DNA of 64,000 nt. Source: Paramecium tetraurelia (Eukaryota > Ciliophora > Oligohymenophorea > Peniculida > Parameciidae). The notes under the pieces were generated by a model, which did no database searches, was not told the DNA's origin, and saw nothing but the letters and a program-made list of their open reading frames with translations. This document shows, piece by piece, positions 24,217-36,147 of this stretch (position 1 is the first letter of the stretch; every line of letters starts with the position of its first letter). The stretch lies in the NCBI RefSeq assembly GCF_000165425.1, contig NW_001798989.1:434001-498000 (forward strand). The letters run 5' to 3'. The translations under genes and the position numbers were made by a program.

Positions 24217-24749
24217 TAAGAATCCAAATTGTTCTCAATAAAAAAGAAATTTTGAATAAAGGGAAATGAATATAATAAAACTTTATGATTTTATTGAGAA
24301 TGCAGTTTTTAGGAAAAACCGCACTCTAATTAGAATGAAAATTTTTTTTCAAAAATAATTCTTTAAGTAAAACTTTAATCCATCATCCATATAAAAAGAA
24401 AACTATTTTGTAAATAATTGATTTTATATATGGTAAAAAAAATAATATCTTATTTTAAATTATTACGACATATAAAAAATAAATATTGAAATTAAAAGTT
24501 TATATCTCTAGAACTCGTGGTAGAATTGATGTTGATTGATTCAAAATGGTAGAGTAAGTCTAATTAGCAATGCATAGAGTTATATATACAGGATTTTCTG
24601 TATATTAATTATGCTGTTTGAATTAATACGCATCAATTATATTAAAATAGTTCAAAATCAAGATTTAATAATTAATCAACTCAAGTCATCATAAAGGCGA
24701 TTTTGAATATCTTTCAATTAATAATTTAGATATTTTATAAAATCTCTCA
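24217..24749. other. intergenic, nothing recognised
   Basis: Over 500 bp of A/T-rich sequence. The only structure seen is a short near-palindrome at 24301-24323 (10-nt arms, one mismatch, 3-nt loop) that could fold as a hairpin or sit in the upstream gene's 3' region. Confidence 0.5.
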
Positions 24750-25211
24750 ATGGATATCAGCCCATTCTTATATGACAACTTACCTTAACCTTAAGAGAAC
24801 AATTATTTGATACAAGAAGAATGCCATCAATACCTTTCTAAATTGAATTTCAATAAGACTTTATTTAGAATGCAGAGTCCTGAACCTTCTATTCAGGATG
24901 ATTGCTTCGAGAATGAAAATGAAAAATCTTATGATGTCGATTTTGCTGATTTCAACCATCTCAATCACCAAAGAAATCTTACTTCTGATGATGAGGAAGA
25001 AATCTAATGTTCTAAGAAGAATCAAAAGGCCAGAAAGTTAAGGAAAAAGAGCAAAAACCGAGAGGGACCCCTTTCGGAGAAAGAATTTATAGAAATAATG
25101 AAAAAACTGGACTAGTGCCATTAAATTATGAGTATGATTGACAACATGTCGAAAATTGTAAATACATTTAAGCTGTAGTTACAGAAACAAAGTAGTTTAA
25201 ATCTTAAGTGA
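24750..25211 (+). CDS. small acidic/basic protein, unrecognised
   Basis: An intronless 153-residue frame starting MDISPFLYDNLPQPQENNY and ending at TGA 25209-25211. The middle is acidic (DVDFADFN, TSDDEEE), followed by a very basic patch (KNQKARKLRKKSKNREG) that could serve as a nuclear localisation signal, then a predicted C-terminal helix (KEFIEIMKKLDQ, MIDNMSKIVNTFKLQL). A small nuclear or nucleolar factor would fit the composition, but no domain was recognised. Confidence 0.6.
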
Positions 25212-25332
25212 CATAAGTGGATTATTTTGTTTCAATATTTTTTTATATATTTTTTGCTGTTGAACTGACAGTTTATTCGCTCATGAAATTAAAATGAGAA
25301 TGAATTTAAAATTATAAATGATAAACAAATAT

Positions 25333-25658
25333 ATGTCAAAAGAGCATAAAGACTAAAGTTATCACGATGTATGTAAGAATTGACACGATTAAAAGATTCA
25401 CAGGCGAAGCAAATTTTCTTGGCCACTGAATTTAAGGAAATTCATCTATCTGCTAACTCGAAGCTTGTCTAAACAGTAGCTCAAATACCACATCAAGACA
25501 AAGAGGAAATAAAACTCATAATCCCTCAAAGGTGCTTTCCATTAATTAATTTAACTATATCTAATTAATAAATTTACATTTTAGCTCTTGACAACCTTCC
25601 AGTACTTTTGGAAGGACTTAAATTCCTCATGGGCACTACTTTTATAGTCGACATTTGA
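25333..25658 (+). CDS. possible small gene, 3' end antisense to its neighbour
   Basis: MSKEHKDQSYHDV, then a 23-nt GT-AG intron, then YSQAKQIFLATEFKEIHLSA, KLVQTVAQIPHQDKEEIKL and further open frame to a TGA at 25656-25658. The first 60 residues have balanced coding-like composition. The remaining 40 lie antisense to the end of the 680-aa gene on the minus strand and may not be translated. Function unknown. An alternative unspliced start exists at 25371. Confidence 0.4.
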
Positions 25659-27568
25659 ATGTTAAATTATTCTCCTAAATATTTTACAATTTTATCATTT
25701 TTTATATTCTTCTGCTATTGGTATTGCATAAGCCAGATAATTATTTGTTATATCCATTTTTAAATGTTTTCATTTTATTTTATCAAAAAGTCTTCCTCTT
25801 TGCTGTCTTTGATATAGATGTCACAGAAATTTTTTACTTCAAAATATGCAGGATTTTAGTATGGTTAGTTTTATTAACACTTCAATAGATCACAAAACAA
25901 TGCATTTTGATCCTAAGAATATAAAAATGTAAGTAAATGCATTATTCCTTAATATTCTGTATCGCTTAAATAGCTTAGATTATTAATGCACTTAAAGATT
26001 GTAATTAATAATTTAGTGTAAAATGGATAATGAACTCTTAATAGATTTTTCATTTGATTTCGATATTAATCCAATTCTCTATAATGGAAATTAACTTCAT
26101 ATTCGTGTGAATTAAATTTAGACTCTATACATTATAATAAATTTGAAGGTCTAAATTCCTTAAACAATATTGCTTGAGGGCAATATCCGAATTTATTTTT
26201 GCATAATTAATAAATAGGTTACAACTCACTTAAGATAAATCGAGCAATTGGATTGTTACTTTTGTATTAGAAATTTTATTGTTTGGAAAGCTAATTTAAT
26301 ATTGTATTTTGTGATATTAAACAAGACAATAGTGCTTAATCAAATATCAACACTTAATTATATATAGAAATCTCATAGACAGCAAATTACTATCTCAAAA
26401 ATAAGACATAAGTTGATAGATGGGAAAGCAATGAAATTTAATTGCATTATCTTTCGTTGTGATAGGATTCAAATGAGTTCTATAAAAATTTATATAATCC
26501 TTATTAGTAAGTAACTTGCTATTTTTGTCTTCCACATTCAAAAAAGAACCCTCTGTTTTAATAATAGATTTGACTTTGTTTGCTGAGGATATCTGTACTC
26601 TTAATAAAATGTTTAAATTATGAGTATGTAGCTTCTAAGTCTTATCCATACCTATTATTAAAGAAGATAGTTAAAAATATTAACATCATTTGAGTATCTA
26701 ATATGACACTGCTGGGTTTGATTTTATAGAATAACTTTTATTATTCATTTGTTAAATTTAAATCAAGCAATTTTGATACATATAAATGTTCATACATAGA
26801 ATATTCTTATAATAGTATTATCATCTATTGAAATGTGAAAATAGTAACTTGCTTATTTTAATTATGTTAAATTGGATTGCCAGGCTTGATCTACAAAACC
26901 ATATATTCAATTATTCTTCTTATCAAAATTAAATATGGATTGAAAGTAAGCTATTTTAATAAAAAGTCTTTGGTGTTAAATTTCTTTTTGCATTTGCTAA
27001 ATGCACAATCAAGTATTTTTTAACTATTTTCAGTGGCATGTAAGGCACTTTCTTTAAAATTTACAGCACCATTTAGTAAATAAATCCAAAACATCATTTT
27101 AGCGCTAACACAAAATTTTAGTTGTGTTTTTTCAACCAAAATATTTTCTTGGAAAATTTCTTAAAATGTTTAAAATGATGAATTCATGTTAACGATGGAT
27201 GGATCCTTCAAAAACAACTACAAATGAGCAGGCAATATATCACTTTGAACTGGGTTTAAAGGATATTCAGAAGGCAATGATTGATAAAATGATTATTCAT
27301 TTGGTGAGAGGACATTAAGAATTTTGATAAAAAACAGAGTATCCTCTATAGATCCAAATCGCATTTGAGTTGTTCGAAAACTACTATTTAATATCCCATC
27401 TTATTTGAATATTAGTTCATAAACTTGATGCTAAAATTTCAAGAACTCTTGACCATAGGAATATTCTTTTTATGTTACGAGTTCAAAGCTGAGATTTTAA
27501 AGCCAGTTTAAAAACTCATTTCCATTGGCTTTTTGAGCATATTTCAAATCGTCTTCAAATTTATTCAT
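25526..27568 (-). CDS. 680-aa protein, unrecognised, intronless
   Basis: A single uninterrupted frame of 681 codons including TGA at 25526, starting MNKFEDDLKYAQKANGNEF. It is helical throughout, rich in Gln, Leu, Phe and Tyr (KILNVLSPNEQSFYQSL, KMMFWIYLLNGAVNFKESA, EYMVLQIKPGNPIQHNQNKQ), with a basic tail (RNLSPSKSTGRLSRAKMQ). No signal peptide or clear transmembrane helix was seen. No family recognised. The absence of introns across 2 kb contrasts with nearly all long genes in the window. TAA/TAG glutamine codons are frequent, so it is a genuine ciliate-code frame. Confidence 0.7.
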
Positions 27569-27659
27569 AATTATTTTATGCAATAAGTATATTTTTTTAA
27601 ATTGATTCAAATTTAAAAGCCTTCATAAATAGAATCTTATTTATTATTAACAAAATTAC

Positions 27660-29403
27660 ATGAGTACGATAGGTCTCAAGACAATAGATGAAACAATAAA
27701 GAGAGAAGTACTTAGTTAAATTTTAAGGTCAGAATATAGTCATTTGAGACAGATTATTAGAATAAAGCAGGAATATTTGCAATATGAAAAATATACTTAA
27801 ATATTGATATTAATATATAATTAATAAAAAATAATAAAAAAATATAATGAAAAGATCTAAATTATAAACATCAGACATCTTAGATTGGTATAAAAAGAGG
27901 TAAATTTTAATCTCTAATATAGATTTCCTCAAAAAGTAAAACGAAATTATTTGTATTTACCAGAGGAAATCAAACAGTAAGAGAGAGCATAAGTTATATT
28001 TGAGAATTTGGATAAGAAGAAAGAAAGTAATACAAATTAGAAATATTAATAGATAAATTAGCAATTGATAAATTATATGATATTTGTGTGAAGAGTGGAA
28101 TGAGCATAAATCGAAACTAAGTAAGAATGCTGTTTGAAAAGATTGATGAAGATAAGAGCAGTATAAATGTATTATTTAAATAGAATGGATTGATTTGGAA
28201 GAGTTTTAAAAATCGGTTCTTGATTAGGAAGTAGGAGAATGTAAATCTGTATTGAATTTTAGAATTTACCTAAGTTGCAATGAAAGTGAGGAAGAACTTA
28301 GAAGAAGGATATCTACCAATATATTATAAGAGTTTAATATCGCATTTAAGCTTTGTTTCAAATCGAGAAGAGCTCATTTAATAAATTAATGATTAAAGCA
28401 AAAGTAAGATAGAAAGGTTTGATAAAATAAAAGAAATAATGAAATTACCCTATGATGACATAGAGTAATAGGACAATAACTTATAAGTTTAACAAGCAAG
28501 GAGAAAGTTGAGTGAATTAAAGTAGGATTATGAAGGAGTTTAAAAGATGGACCCAGAAACATAGGAGTTTATTACTTAAATGAATTAGAAATTAGAAGAT
28601 ACAAAGAACAAAGGGGATGAGGATTCTCTGTTGTTGAAAAAGAGAGTCAAAAGGAAATCTTTACCTCATTATAGTTCGATTATGAGTTTACCTAAGATAG
28701 AGCAAAATCATATGAAATGGCACAAGAACTTGAGTTTGATCGACAATTAAGTCAGATAAAAAATATTTAGTGAAATATAAACTAAGAGTAATTAAATAAA
28801 TTAATTAATTTCCCCAAGAACGAAAAAGTAAAAAGATTTAGTATATTTGAAAAATCAATAATCGAAATACATAAAAAAAGCAAAAAAATAATTTGATATT
28901 CAATTTGATTTTATTGATGAGAATCAATAATCGATAGATTATACAGGTGGCAGAAGTTTTGAAGAAGGAATATTAAGTTTATTCTAATAATAACAATAAT
29001 AAGGTAGTTTGTGCAACTTCACTAATATATCAACAATAAAAAATGATAAGAATGACAGGGATGAAATATTAGATTACTCAGGAGATCATTTGCCAAAATC
29101 TATCTTAAGAAAACTTCAGCAATATAAAAATGTTACCAGAGACTCTACTCAAATTTTGTTGGACAAGTCAATACTTTCCAGTCAATAATCCAAATAATCT
29201 GGGAAGTTGACCCCAATCTATTATCAAAGAATGATCCACCAAACTCATACTAATACAGATTCTCTAAACTCTAATGATATGCCTACGCAACCTAAAAGGA
29301 GAACATATTCATAACAAGATATCAAATATTAAACTGTAAATCTCATTTATTATTTAATTAGCCTCATTTTAAGCAATCAGAATTCTAACTTCCATATTTA
29401 TGA
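27660..29403 (+). CDS. EF-hand protein with long Gln/Lys-rich tail
   Basis: The start MSTIGLKTIDETIKREVLSQ opens about 140 helical, basic residues. One good EF-hand follows (MLFEKIDEDKSKWIDLEEF, loop D-x-D-x-S-x-W-I-D-L-x-E), assembled by removing introns of 26 nt (near 28030) and 23 nt (near 28160). A second hand is not obvious. The remaining 300 residues are low complexity and positively charged (LKKRVKRKSLPHYSSIMSLP, LRKLQQYKNVTRDSTQILL). A 26-nt intron near 29340 leads to the C-terminus and TGA at 29401. A calcium-responsive scaffold is likely; partner unknown. Confidence 0.7.
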
Positions 29404-29495
29404 ATTATTTTATGATATTGATTCATTTAATTATTTTTTGATTGTTGAATCCTTCAACCAGTGATATATTTTTTTAGTAAATTAAAATAATTTTT

Positions 29496-30461
29496 ATGGG
29501 TCTCCAGTGTTCTAAATGCCAAATCAATGATGAAAAAGAATTTATTCTAGCTAATATAGTTCCAGAACACAAACACAACATGTAATTGGAAAATCTAGAA
29601 GATAGTTTTGAAAGTGATCCAAGTATAATAGAATCACTATAAAATTATTTATAGATTATCCACCTTCGACAGCAATAAGTAAGACTATGGAAGAAAAAAG
29701 TATTCAATTTTCAAAGATGCAAAAAGAAAGTTAACATACAATACCATCTGACTACCAAAAACTAGAAGAATTATAAATGGATGATGATTCCAAGTTTTTT
29801 GGCTAAACTAAAGATGGTTAAGCTAATGGAAATGGAAAATTATGGTTAAGAAATGGAGACTATTATGAAGGTGATTTCTAAGATAATCTAATGCATGGCA
29901 AAGGAATTTATAACTATTAAAATGGGCCTATTTTTGAAGGTTAATTTTTATATAACAAACCTGATGGATTCGGTGTTGAATCTTGGCCAGATGGTTCTGT
30001 ATATGAAGGAAATTTTAAAGAAGGTAAAAAATGTGGAAAAGGATGTTACAAGTGGTATTAAGGTTGTGTTTATGCTGGAGAATGGAAGAATAACAAAATT
30101 CATGGAATTGGCAGATATGATTGGCCTGATGGAAGGGTATGTTGATAGATAATAATTCCAGTCTTACTCCGGTAGTTGGGCCTATAATCAAATGCATGGG
30201 AGGGGAAAGTACATTTGGAAGGACGGTAAATGCTATGACGGTGAATATTAGAATGATAAAAAATAAGGTTTCGGAATATTCTATTGGCCAGATTATAAAC
30301 AATATTAAGGCCCATGGTAAGATGGAAAACAACATGGGAAAGGAATAATGATATACCCAGATGGAAAAAAAAAAGTCGGAATTTGGTAATATGGAAAATT
30401 GATAAATTATACTGAAGATGATAATTTTCAAATAATTCCAGAAAATTGGTAGCAATAATGA
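29496..30461 (+). CDS. MORN-repeat protein with probable dual acyl anchor
   Basis: The start MGLQCSKCQ carries Gly2, Ser6 and Cys5/Cys8, suiting N-myristoylation plus palmitoylation. After a polar linker, about eight MORN repeats follow (DGQANGNGKLWLRNGDYYEG, NLMHGKGIYNYQNGPIFEG, NKPDGFGVESWPDGSVYEG, NKIHGIGRYDWPDGR, QMHGRGKYIWKDGKCYDG, KQGFGIFYWPDYK, KQHGKGIMIYPDGK). MORN arrays act as membrane-proximal scaffolds, often in cortical structures of alveolates. Two introns, 32 nt near 29615 and 25 nt near 30137, join the frame exactly at repeat boundaries. Function is inferred from the repeats only. Confidence 0.85.
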
Positions 30462-30597
30462 AAATAACAACTATCTTTAAATATTTTTATACAAATTTAT
30501 AATTAATCGAAAAACCTATTAGAAATTTAGGATAATTATTAATTTTGTAATAAAATTATTAAGATTAAAGTATTATAATTTATATATGTTTAATAAA

Positions 30598-32768
30598 TCA
30601 TTAGTTAATCTTTTATCCACCAAATTGAGGCAAGTTTTAAGAAATGCCTGTTGATATAGGTTATTAAATAAAAGTTGGAACTGTCTATTGCACTTCTGAA
30701 GGAATAACATGGTGTTTAATGACGACTCCTTTTCTAGCCTCAATGATTTTGCTTTCATATTTTGATTTTAATTCCTTCAAATAATGTCTAAATTGTTCTT
30801 ATTATTAATTGTTGAATGCTCTGCCATCCTCTACCATATATTCTAGTTCTTCGATATCAAATCTTAATTTGTCAGATATTCTCCTTTCTTTGATAACTTC
30901 ATTTTCTAATTTGTTGGCTCTATCTTCCCAAATACCAATGATTCTTTGTAATTCCCTATTTTCGATATTCAACATTTCTAATTCTGATTCATCCCTCACA
31001 TATCTATCTACATATCTGTCAACAGGAACTTCCACGATTTTTTCAACAGGCACTTCAACAATCTTCTCTACAGGCACGTGAACAATCTTTTCAACTGGCA
31101 CTTCAACAATCTTCTCATATGGAACTTCCACTCTCTTTTCAACTGGTACTTCCACATATCTATCTACAGGTCTGTCAATGTATCTGTCCATATATCTATC
31201 GACATATCTATCAACATATCTATCTCTGGGAACTTCCACTATTTTTTCATATGGAACTTCCACTATTCGCTCATATGGGACTTCAACAACTCTCTCATAA
31301 GGATATGGAATTTCATATGGCACAGGTACCTCTACAACTCTATCAACAGGAACTTCAACTATTCTTTCGACAGGCACCTCAACTCTCTTTTCCACTATTC
31401 TATCCACTGGCACTTCGATATAAACAGGAACTTCCTTAATCACCTCATAGGGCACTTCCTTGATGACTTGTTTAATCACTTCATATGGCACTTCTTTGAT
31501 CACTTCTTTAATAACTTCATATGGAACTTCCTTGATCACTTCATATGGAACATCTCTATAATAAGGGACCTCATAAGGAACTTCGATTCTTTAAACTACA
31601 GGAACTTCAACAGTTTGCACTTTTGGAACTTCAATGTACTAAGGAACTTGTTGATACACATATTCAATTTTTGGTATTTCAACTATCCTTTCCACAATTT
31701 TAGGTTCAGAAGGAACTTCTTTAATGACTTCCTTGATGATCTCAACTGGTTTAACATCATGTACTTGTTGAGGTTGATTAACATGCACTGTTTTAATTAC
31801 CTCAACTGGTTTCTCCACTATCTTTTCAACAACTCTTTCTTGAATCTCAATTTGCTTCTTTTTCTTTTTCTTTCTCAACCTCTCTACTTCATCCTCTAAT
31901 TACTTAACGTAACCATTTTATCTTTCTAATTATACTGTTAAGTCAAAGACTCTTAAATTAATAATAAAAATTACTTTTTATCAGCCACCTTGAGTAATGA
32001 TTCTAATTCCCCTATCCTATCAAACATTTCTTGGTTTTCTCTCTCCAACTATTGCTTTATTATTAAGGCTTCATCCCTTTATCGACCTACTTCGTAAAGT
32101 TCCTTTTCGAGTGATTTAATCTTTTTGCACATCTTTTTCAGACATTTCTTATTGTCCTCTATATACAACTCTATCTCTGAATTGCTCTATTGTTTTGGCT
32201 ATTACTCCATCTATCTTATTATTCTCTCCATCTCTTGAATTTCTCTTTTGATTGTATCTATTTCAGGATCTTACACATGTTATTATGGTCTATGTTTTTT
32301 TGGAGTCTCAGCTATGGTAGACACTATTATTTCTTCCTTGCTTTGTTTCAACTTCTTATTCTATTTTTTCAATTTCTTGATCTCTTTCTCTAAATGTCTT
32401 TAGTCATTCCCTCCCTAAACTACATATGCTTATGGGGGACAAACAGGTTGCTGTTAACAAATAAATTATGGTTAACAGACAGATGAGTACATTGGTTGGC
32501 ACATTGGTTAGCATGGTTAACATATGCTTGGAGCACATGAGTGGCCAGGACTTCTTGTTACTGTAGCCACTGATTCATTTAATTGATCTGACACTCTTGA
32601 AGATGTAAGCTTTTGTGCTTAATTATTAAAAGATGTTCTCAACTCTTGAATGGCTGAAGTCACTTTAGACGATTTGCTTGATCCTGAACTTGTGGTATTA
32701 GTATTGACAGGTTGTAATACTTTATGACCTTCATTGAATCGTACAGATTTTGAAGACTAATTATTCAT
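30598..32768 (-). CDS. alveolin (epiplasm/inner-membrane-complex family) protein
   Basis: Cortical cytoskeleton protein typical of alveolates. After a Ser/Thr-rich head (MNNQSSKSVRFNEGHK), a Cys/Pro/Gln patch (CQPCQPMCQPM) and a coiled coil, about 260 residues consist of the alveolin Val-Pro repeat: VEKIVEVPVEKIVEVP, VPYEVIKEVIKEVPYEVI, VDRYVDRYMDRYIDRPV and similar. The C-terminus is again helical (NIENRELQRIIGIWEDRAN) and ends NLPQFGGQKINQ. One 23-nt intron near 31950 is required. EKIVEVP-type units identify the family; in ciliates such proteins lie in the epiplasm under the alveolar sacs. The highly regular codon pattern also opens long spurious frames on the opposite strand. Confidence 0.9.
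31015..31700 (-). repeat. alveolin Val-Pro coding repeat array
   Basis: Roughly forty imperfect copies of 9-18 nt units coding VPVEKIVE, VPYEVIKE and VDRY variants in tandem. The repeat shows homogenised blocks (VIKEVPYE copies at the 5' side, VDRY and VEKIVEVP copies at the 3' side), suggesting local expansion. Confidence 0.85.
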
Positions 32769-33192
32769 TATTTAAATTAATAACTGATAATATAAATGTT
32801 TTATAAATAAAAATTATTTATTTCATCAATTTACGTACAAAATTCAAATATTTTTCTATCTATTTAAATCAGCAAATTTATAATTAGAAGAACATCTATT
32901 TCCAATCAGAAATTTATAATTATTTGGGGGGACATTCAAATTTATTCTAATACTCAAATATCCAAAAATACATTTAATTGATTCTTCAAATTAATCGTAT
33001 ATATATTTATTAAATTTTTATTTTATATAATGTTATTGTGGAATATGTTAATTTATTTTTCAACAAAGACTTTTAAATCTGTAAAACTTAAATAGGATAT
33101 TAATTGCATTCTTACAAAATTTAAATCTAAAATCAAGATCAACACTGCTCTTTAAAAATTAATTCGAATAATTTTAATATAAAAATAATATC
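32769..33192. other. divergent intergenic, nothing recognised
   Basis: About 420 bp of A/T-rich DNA between the alveolin start and the MGNTCA gene start. It must include both promoters. A G7 run occurs near 32927-32931 in otherwise AT sequence; no other motif seen. Confidence 0.5.
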
Positions 33193-33701
33193 ATGGGCAA
33201 TACCTGTGCAGTTAAATAAGAAATCTCAAACGAAGAAAAAGCAGAAATATAAAATGAAGAATAATCACATAAAACTCGGGCAGTGAAAATTCCAGTGTTT
33301 ACAAAAAAATTAGGACTGAATTTTAAATTAGATGAAGGAATACAGAAGATAAGACCGAAGCACGACAACGAATCAGTTTAGGACATCTCAACTGAAAGGA
33401 ACTTGCAAGACTCTAATGCCCCACAGTTTTATATAATTATTTAGATAGCTTTTTCGTATAGTATAAATAAAATGAAGATTCATGTAAAGGATATTGGAAA
33501 CAAAAGCACACCGAAGATTTTCTTAAAGAAATATGTTCAAAAGAGGTAGTTTCTGAAAAAGCAGTGATTTAAAAAAAGGAAGATGAATATGATGATTACT
33601 ATGATTAAATAAGGGAAAATGATTTGGATTAATTTAAATTTTAAACGATATTTATAATGAAGTTGGTGGACAGGAATCAATCATAATTTTAAAGAAAATG
33701 A
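33193..33701 (+). CDS. small probable N-myristoylated protein, unrecognised
   Basis: Starts MGNTCAVKQEISNEEKAEIQ; Gly2 with Cys5 suits an acyl anchor, although residue 6 is Ala. Removing a 23-nt intron near 33377-33400 joins RPKHDNES to ELARLQCPTVLYNYLDSFF, then QNEDSCKGYWKQKHTEDF and an acidic tail (KKEDEYDDYYDQIRENDLD). Three Cys in the middle are spaced too irregularly for a clear zinc or CHCH site. About 160 residues. Function unknown; a membrane-tethered regulator is plausible. Confidence 0.55.
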
Positions 33702-33763
33702 AAAGACTGATGAAATGTAAAACATTGAAATATTTATAATTTTTGATATTAATGATATTTTAA

Positions 33764-34344
33764 TCACAATCCTCTAATTGCTACTTTTCTTGGGAAATCA
33801 GATTATCCCTTCTCATCACTCAAAAATAAGTCAAAATGACTATTGAGTTAGAAAGAAATTCTGACTCTAGATACTAGATCTGGATTATTATACATAGTTG
33901 TCCAATAGACGTCATGCTTGATATCCTGATTTGCTCTCCAAAGAAAAATAGAATATATTATAATAAGAATTCCTTTGTAATTTGTCTAAAACTCAATGTT
34001 TTCATATTTTTTCGACTTTTGTCTTCAAGTCAGATTGAGTTTCATGATTGTTGTTATAGATATTTATACAATTGAAGTGCTAGTTTAATACTAACTCTTC
34101 CTAATAGATAATATTCAATTTAATCATATCAAATGAAAATTTTACATTTATTTATACCTTTCCTTCTCTTTAATCATGTCAATTTTCAGGAAGTTGTGTA
34201 GGAATTAAGTTCATTCACACCTAAAACTTTATATTGCTGTTTTGTTCCTCTTTTCTTGCATTCTTACCTATGATTCACTACTTTTGTCAAGAAGTATTTC
34301 GTTCTTTTAATGAAACATAATTTATTGTCAGAATAAGTCTTCAT
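33764..34344 (-). CDS. doubtful gene, exons not joined
   Basis: Two coding-looking pieces: MKTYSDNKLCFIKRTKYF (start at 34344, open for about 50 codons) and a 3' piece ending HFDLFLSDEKGQSDF, PRKVAIRGL before TGA at 33764. In between, frames are broken and I found no convincing set of short introns. It may be a real small gene with several introns, two tiny genes, or a decaying gene. Confidence 0.3.
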
Positions 34345-34492
34345 ATGCAAATGTATTTATATTTCCATTCTTCTTATTTATTTTGATTAGTATCATTCTA
34401 AATTCCTTGATATGAATCGAAATTGCTTTATTATTTTTTCAAAATTTCTTAAAATATTATTTAAATTTATTATAACAAAATAATTGTCCAAA

Positions 34493-35713
34493 TCAATTAC
34501 AAAAGAATTTGTGATCTAATGCTTGGAAGCAACTAATTCTTTTATTAGGATCTATTTCTAGCATCTTTTATAACAAATCTCTTAGTAATGGATCAAGAAT
34601 CATTTCTCTTAGAGTTTTTTGATTCTGGACCTTGAGTATGCTATCCTTTGTAGTCGTTCCTTACGGCCATTAATAGTACTTTCCATTGGTGACATTCTTT
34701 GTGTTGAAACAATACTTTAGACTACCTTTCACATTACTTGCCATCCAATAAGGAAAGTTCTATTCTGTTATCTTCTCCACCAAAGCCATATGTTCGTATT
34801 CATTTTTTCTCGTTTAAAATAGTAAATGACCTAATATTTTAAATCTCATTCCTACCTGTGTATAGTTCAAAGATAATGCAAGCTATTCCCCAAACATCAC
34901 TTTTGTAATCCCATTTACAACACTACAACTGAACCTCAGGAGCTCTATATTGACGTGTATTAATTATACAATTATGGTCTTCATCATCGAACTCCGCTCC
35001 ACCGAGGTCAATAATCTTGATCTTGTGATCTGCTGGTAAATACCTAGTAAAATTTAAATGTAGTTCTTACAAATCATTTTGCCCTTTTTTTAATTCACGT
35101 ATCCTACTAAAAAGAATATTCTCTGGTTTTAAGTCTGTGTGAGTCAATCTTATATCATGCAAATACCCTATGCATTTTAATAATTATCTGCTTATGCATC
35201 TAACCAAATTCATTGGGATTCCACGATCTTAATTCATTCTTAGCATATCATATAAACTTGGTCCAAGCTAAAAAATCAATATTTATCAAACAATACTCTT
35301 TCAAAGACCATACAATAATATCCTCTATGATAAAAACTATCAATTATTTCAACAAAGTATCTATTTAAATCTTTTTTTTTCAAATAAAATAGTATGTCTG
35401 CCTCTTACTAAGCACTTTCTGCATGATTACTTCTCACTATTTTCATTGCATAGGATTTTGAACTTTTTCTTCTCACTTTCAAGACTCTTCCAAAAGTTCC
35501 ATCAGAAATATGTCTTCTTACTTTATAATCTTTAATGTATTCGCCCTTTCGAAATCTGTAATGCTTATAATCATCAGTTGAAGAACTTCCATTTGATCCT
35601 TCATCCGTGATACTTGATGTACTTGTAGAACTATGGTTGAATTATCAGGAATACCATTTGGGTTTTTTATGGGATCTTCTGTTCGACCTTTTACGAGATT
35701 CTTTTGAAGACAT
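34493..35713 (-). CDS. CLK/LAMMER-type dual-specificity kinase
   Basis: Would phosphorylate SR splicing factors, by family role. The start MSSKESRKRSNRRSHKKPKW gives an RS-like basic head. The kinase domain opens with HISDGTFGRVLKVRRKS, has YAMKIVRS (the Lys), catalytic LTHTDLKPENILF (HTD, as in this family), IKIIDLGGAEFDDEDHNC (DLG, CLK proteins have DFG), and INTRQYRAPEVQLQ. The LAMMER segment is EHMALVEKI instead of EHLAMMERI. The subdomain XI arginine is in IDPNKRISCFQALDH. Several 25-30 nt introns interrupt it (around 34810-34850, 35045-35095 and 35270). THTDLKPEN and TRQYRAPE with EHMALVEKI make CLK clearly better than DYRK. Confidence 0.85.
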
Positions 35714-35747
35714 GGTTTTCAGCATATAAATTTTTTAATTATTAATG

Positions 35748-36147
35748 TCATATTAATTTGGGATCAATCAATTATAGAGCACAACAGTTCCAAATGCAAA
35801 GTATAAAACTATCCTCTGTAGACACTATTAAGGTATGAACACTCAATCTATAAAAATAGCAACCAAATAATGTGCCATTGGTTCGAAATGCTAATTTGCT
35901 CATGGGATAGAAGAATAAAGGCAAATGAATGGTAATAGATATTGAAATAATCTAAAGATCCCTTGCCTGCTTCAGCACTTTCATCAATCACTACTGCACC
36001 CTAATCAACAACAATTGAACAACAATAAAAAAATTAATCACCTCTGTTTAAAAGTATGAATAAGAAATAAAAAAGTACCTTGTAAATATCATCAAACTCA
36101 ACTTTTGTAAGAATGGGGCAGGTTGCCAATACGTGCATGGTATGCAT
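35748..36147 (-). CDS. small protein, frame partly unresolved
   Basis: Starts MHTMHVLATCPILTKVEFDD (alternative start four codons later). An intron or introns rich in T follow (near 35995-36075). The C-terminal part reads either in one frame (SLDYFNIYYHSFAFILL) or, after removing a 25-nt intron near 35960, in another (SKLAFRTNGTLFGCYFYR, SVHTLIVSTEDSFILC). I prefer the second, which ends at TGA 35748. No family recognised. Its start overlaps by a few bases the possible start of the plus-strand poly-Q gene. Confidence 0.4.

Noticed and set aside
24301-24323. Hairpin with 10-nt arms as a terminator or small RNA
   Set aside because: Short, has a mismatch, and stands alone; such palindromes are common by chance in AT-rich DNA.
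30809-31899. Long plus-strand open frames antisense to the alveolin repeat
   Set aside because: They arise from the periodic codon pattern of the minus-strand repeat; their translations are low-complexity Phe/Asn/His strings with no start or splice logic.
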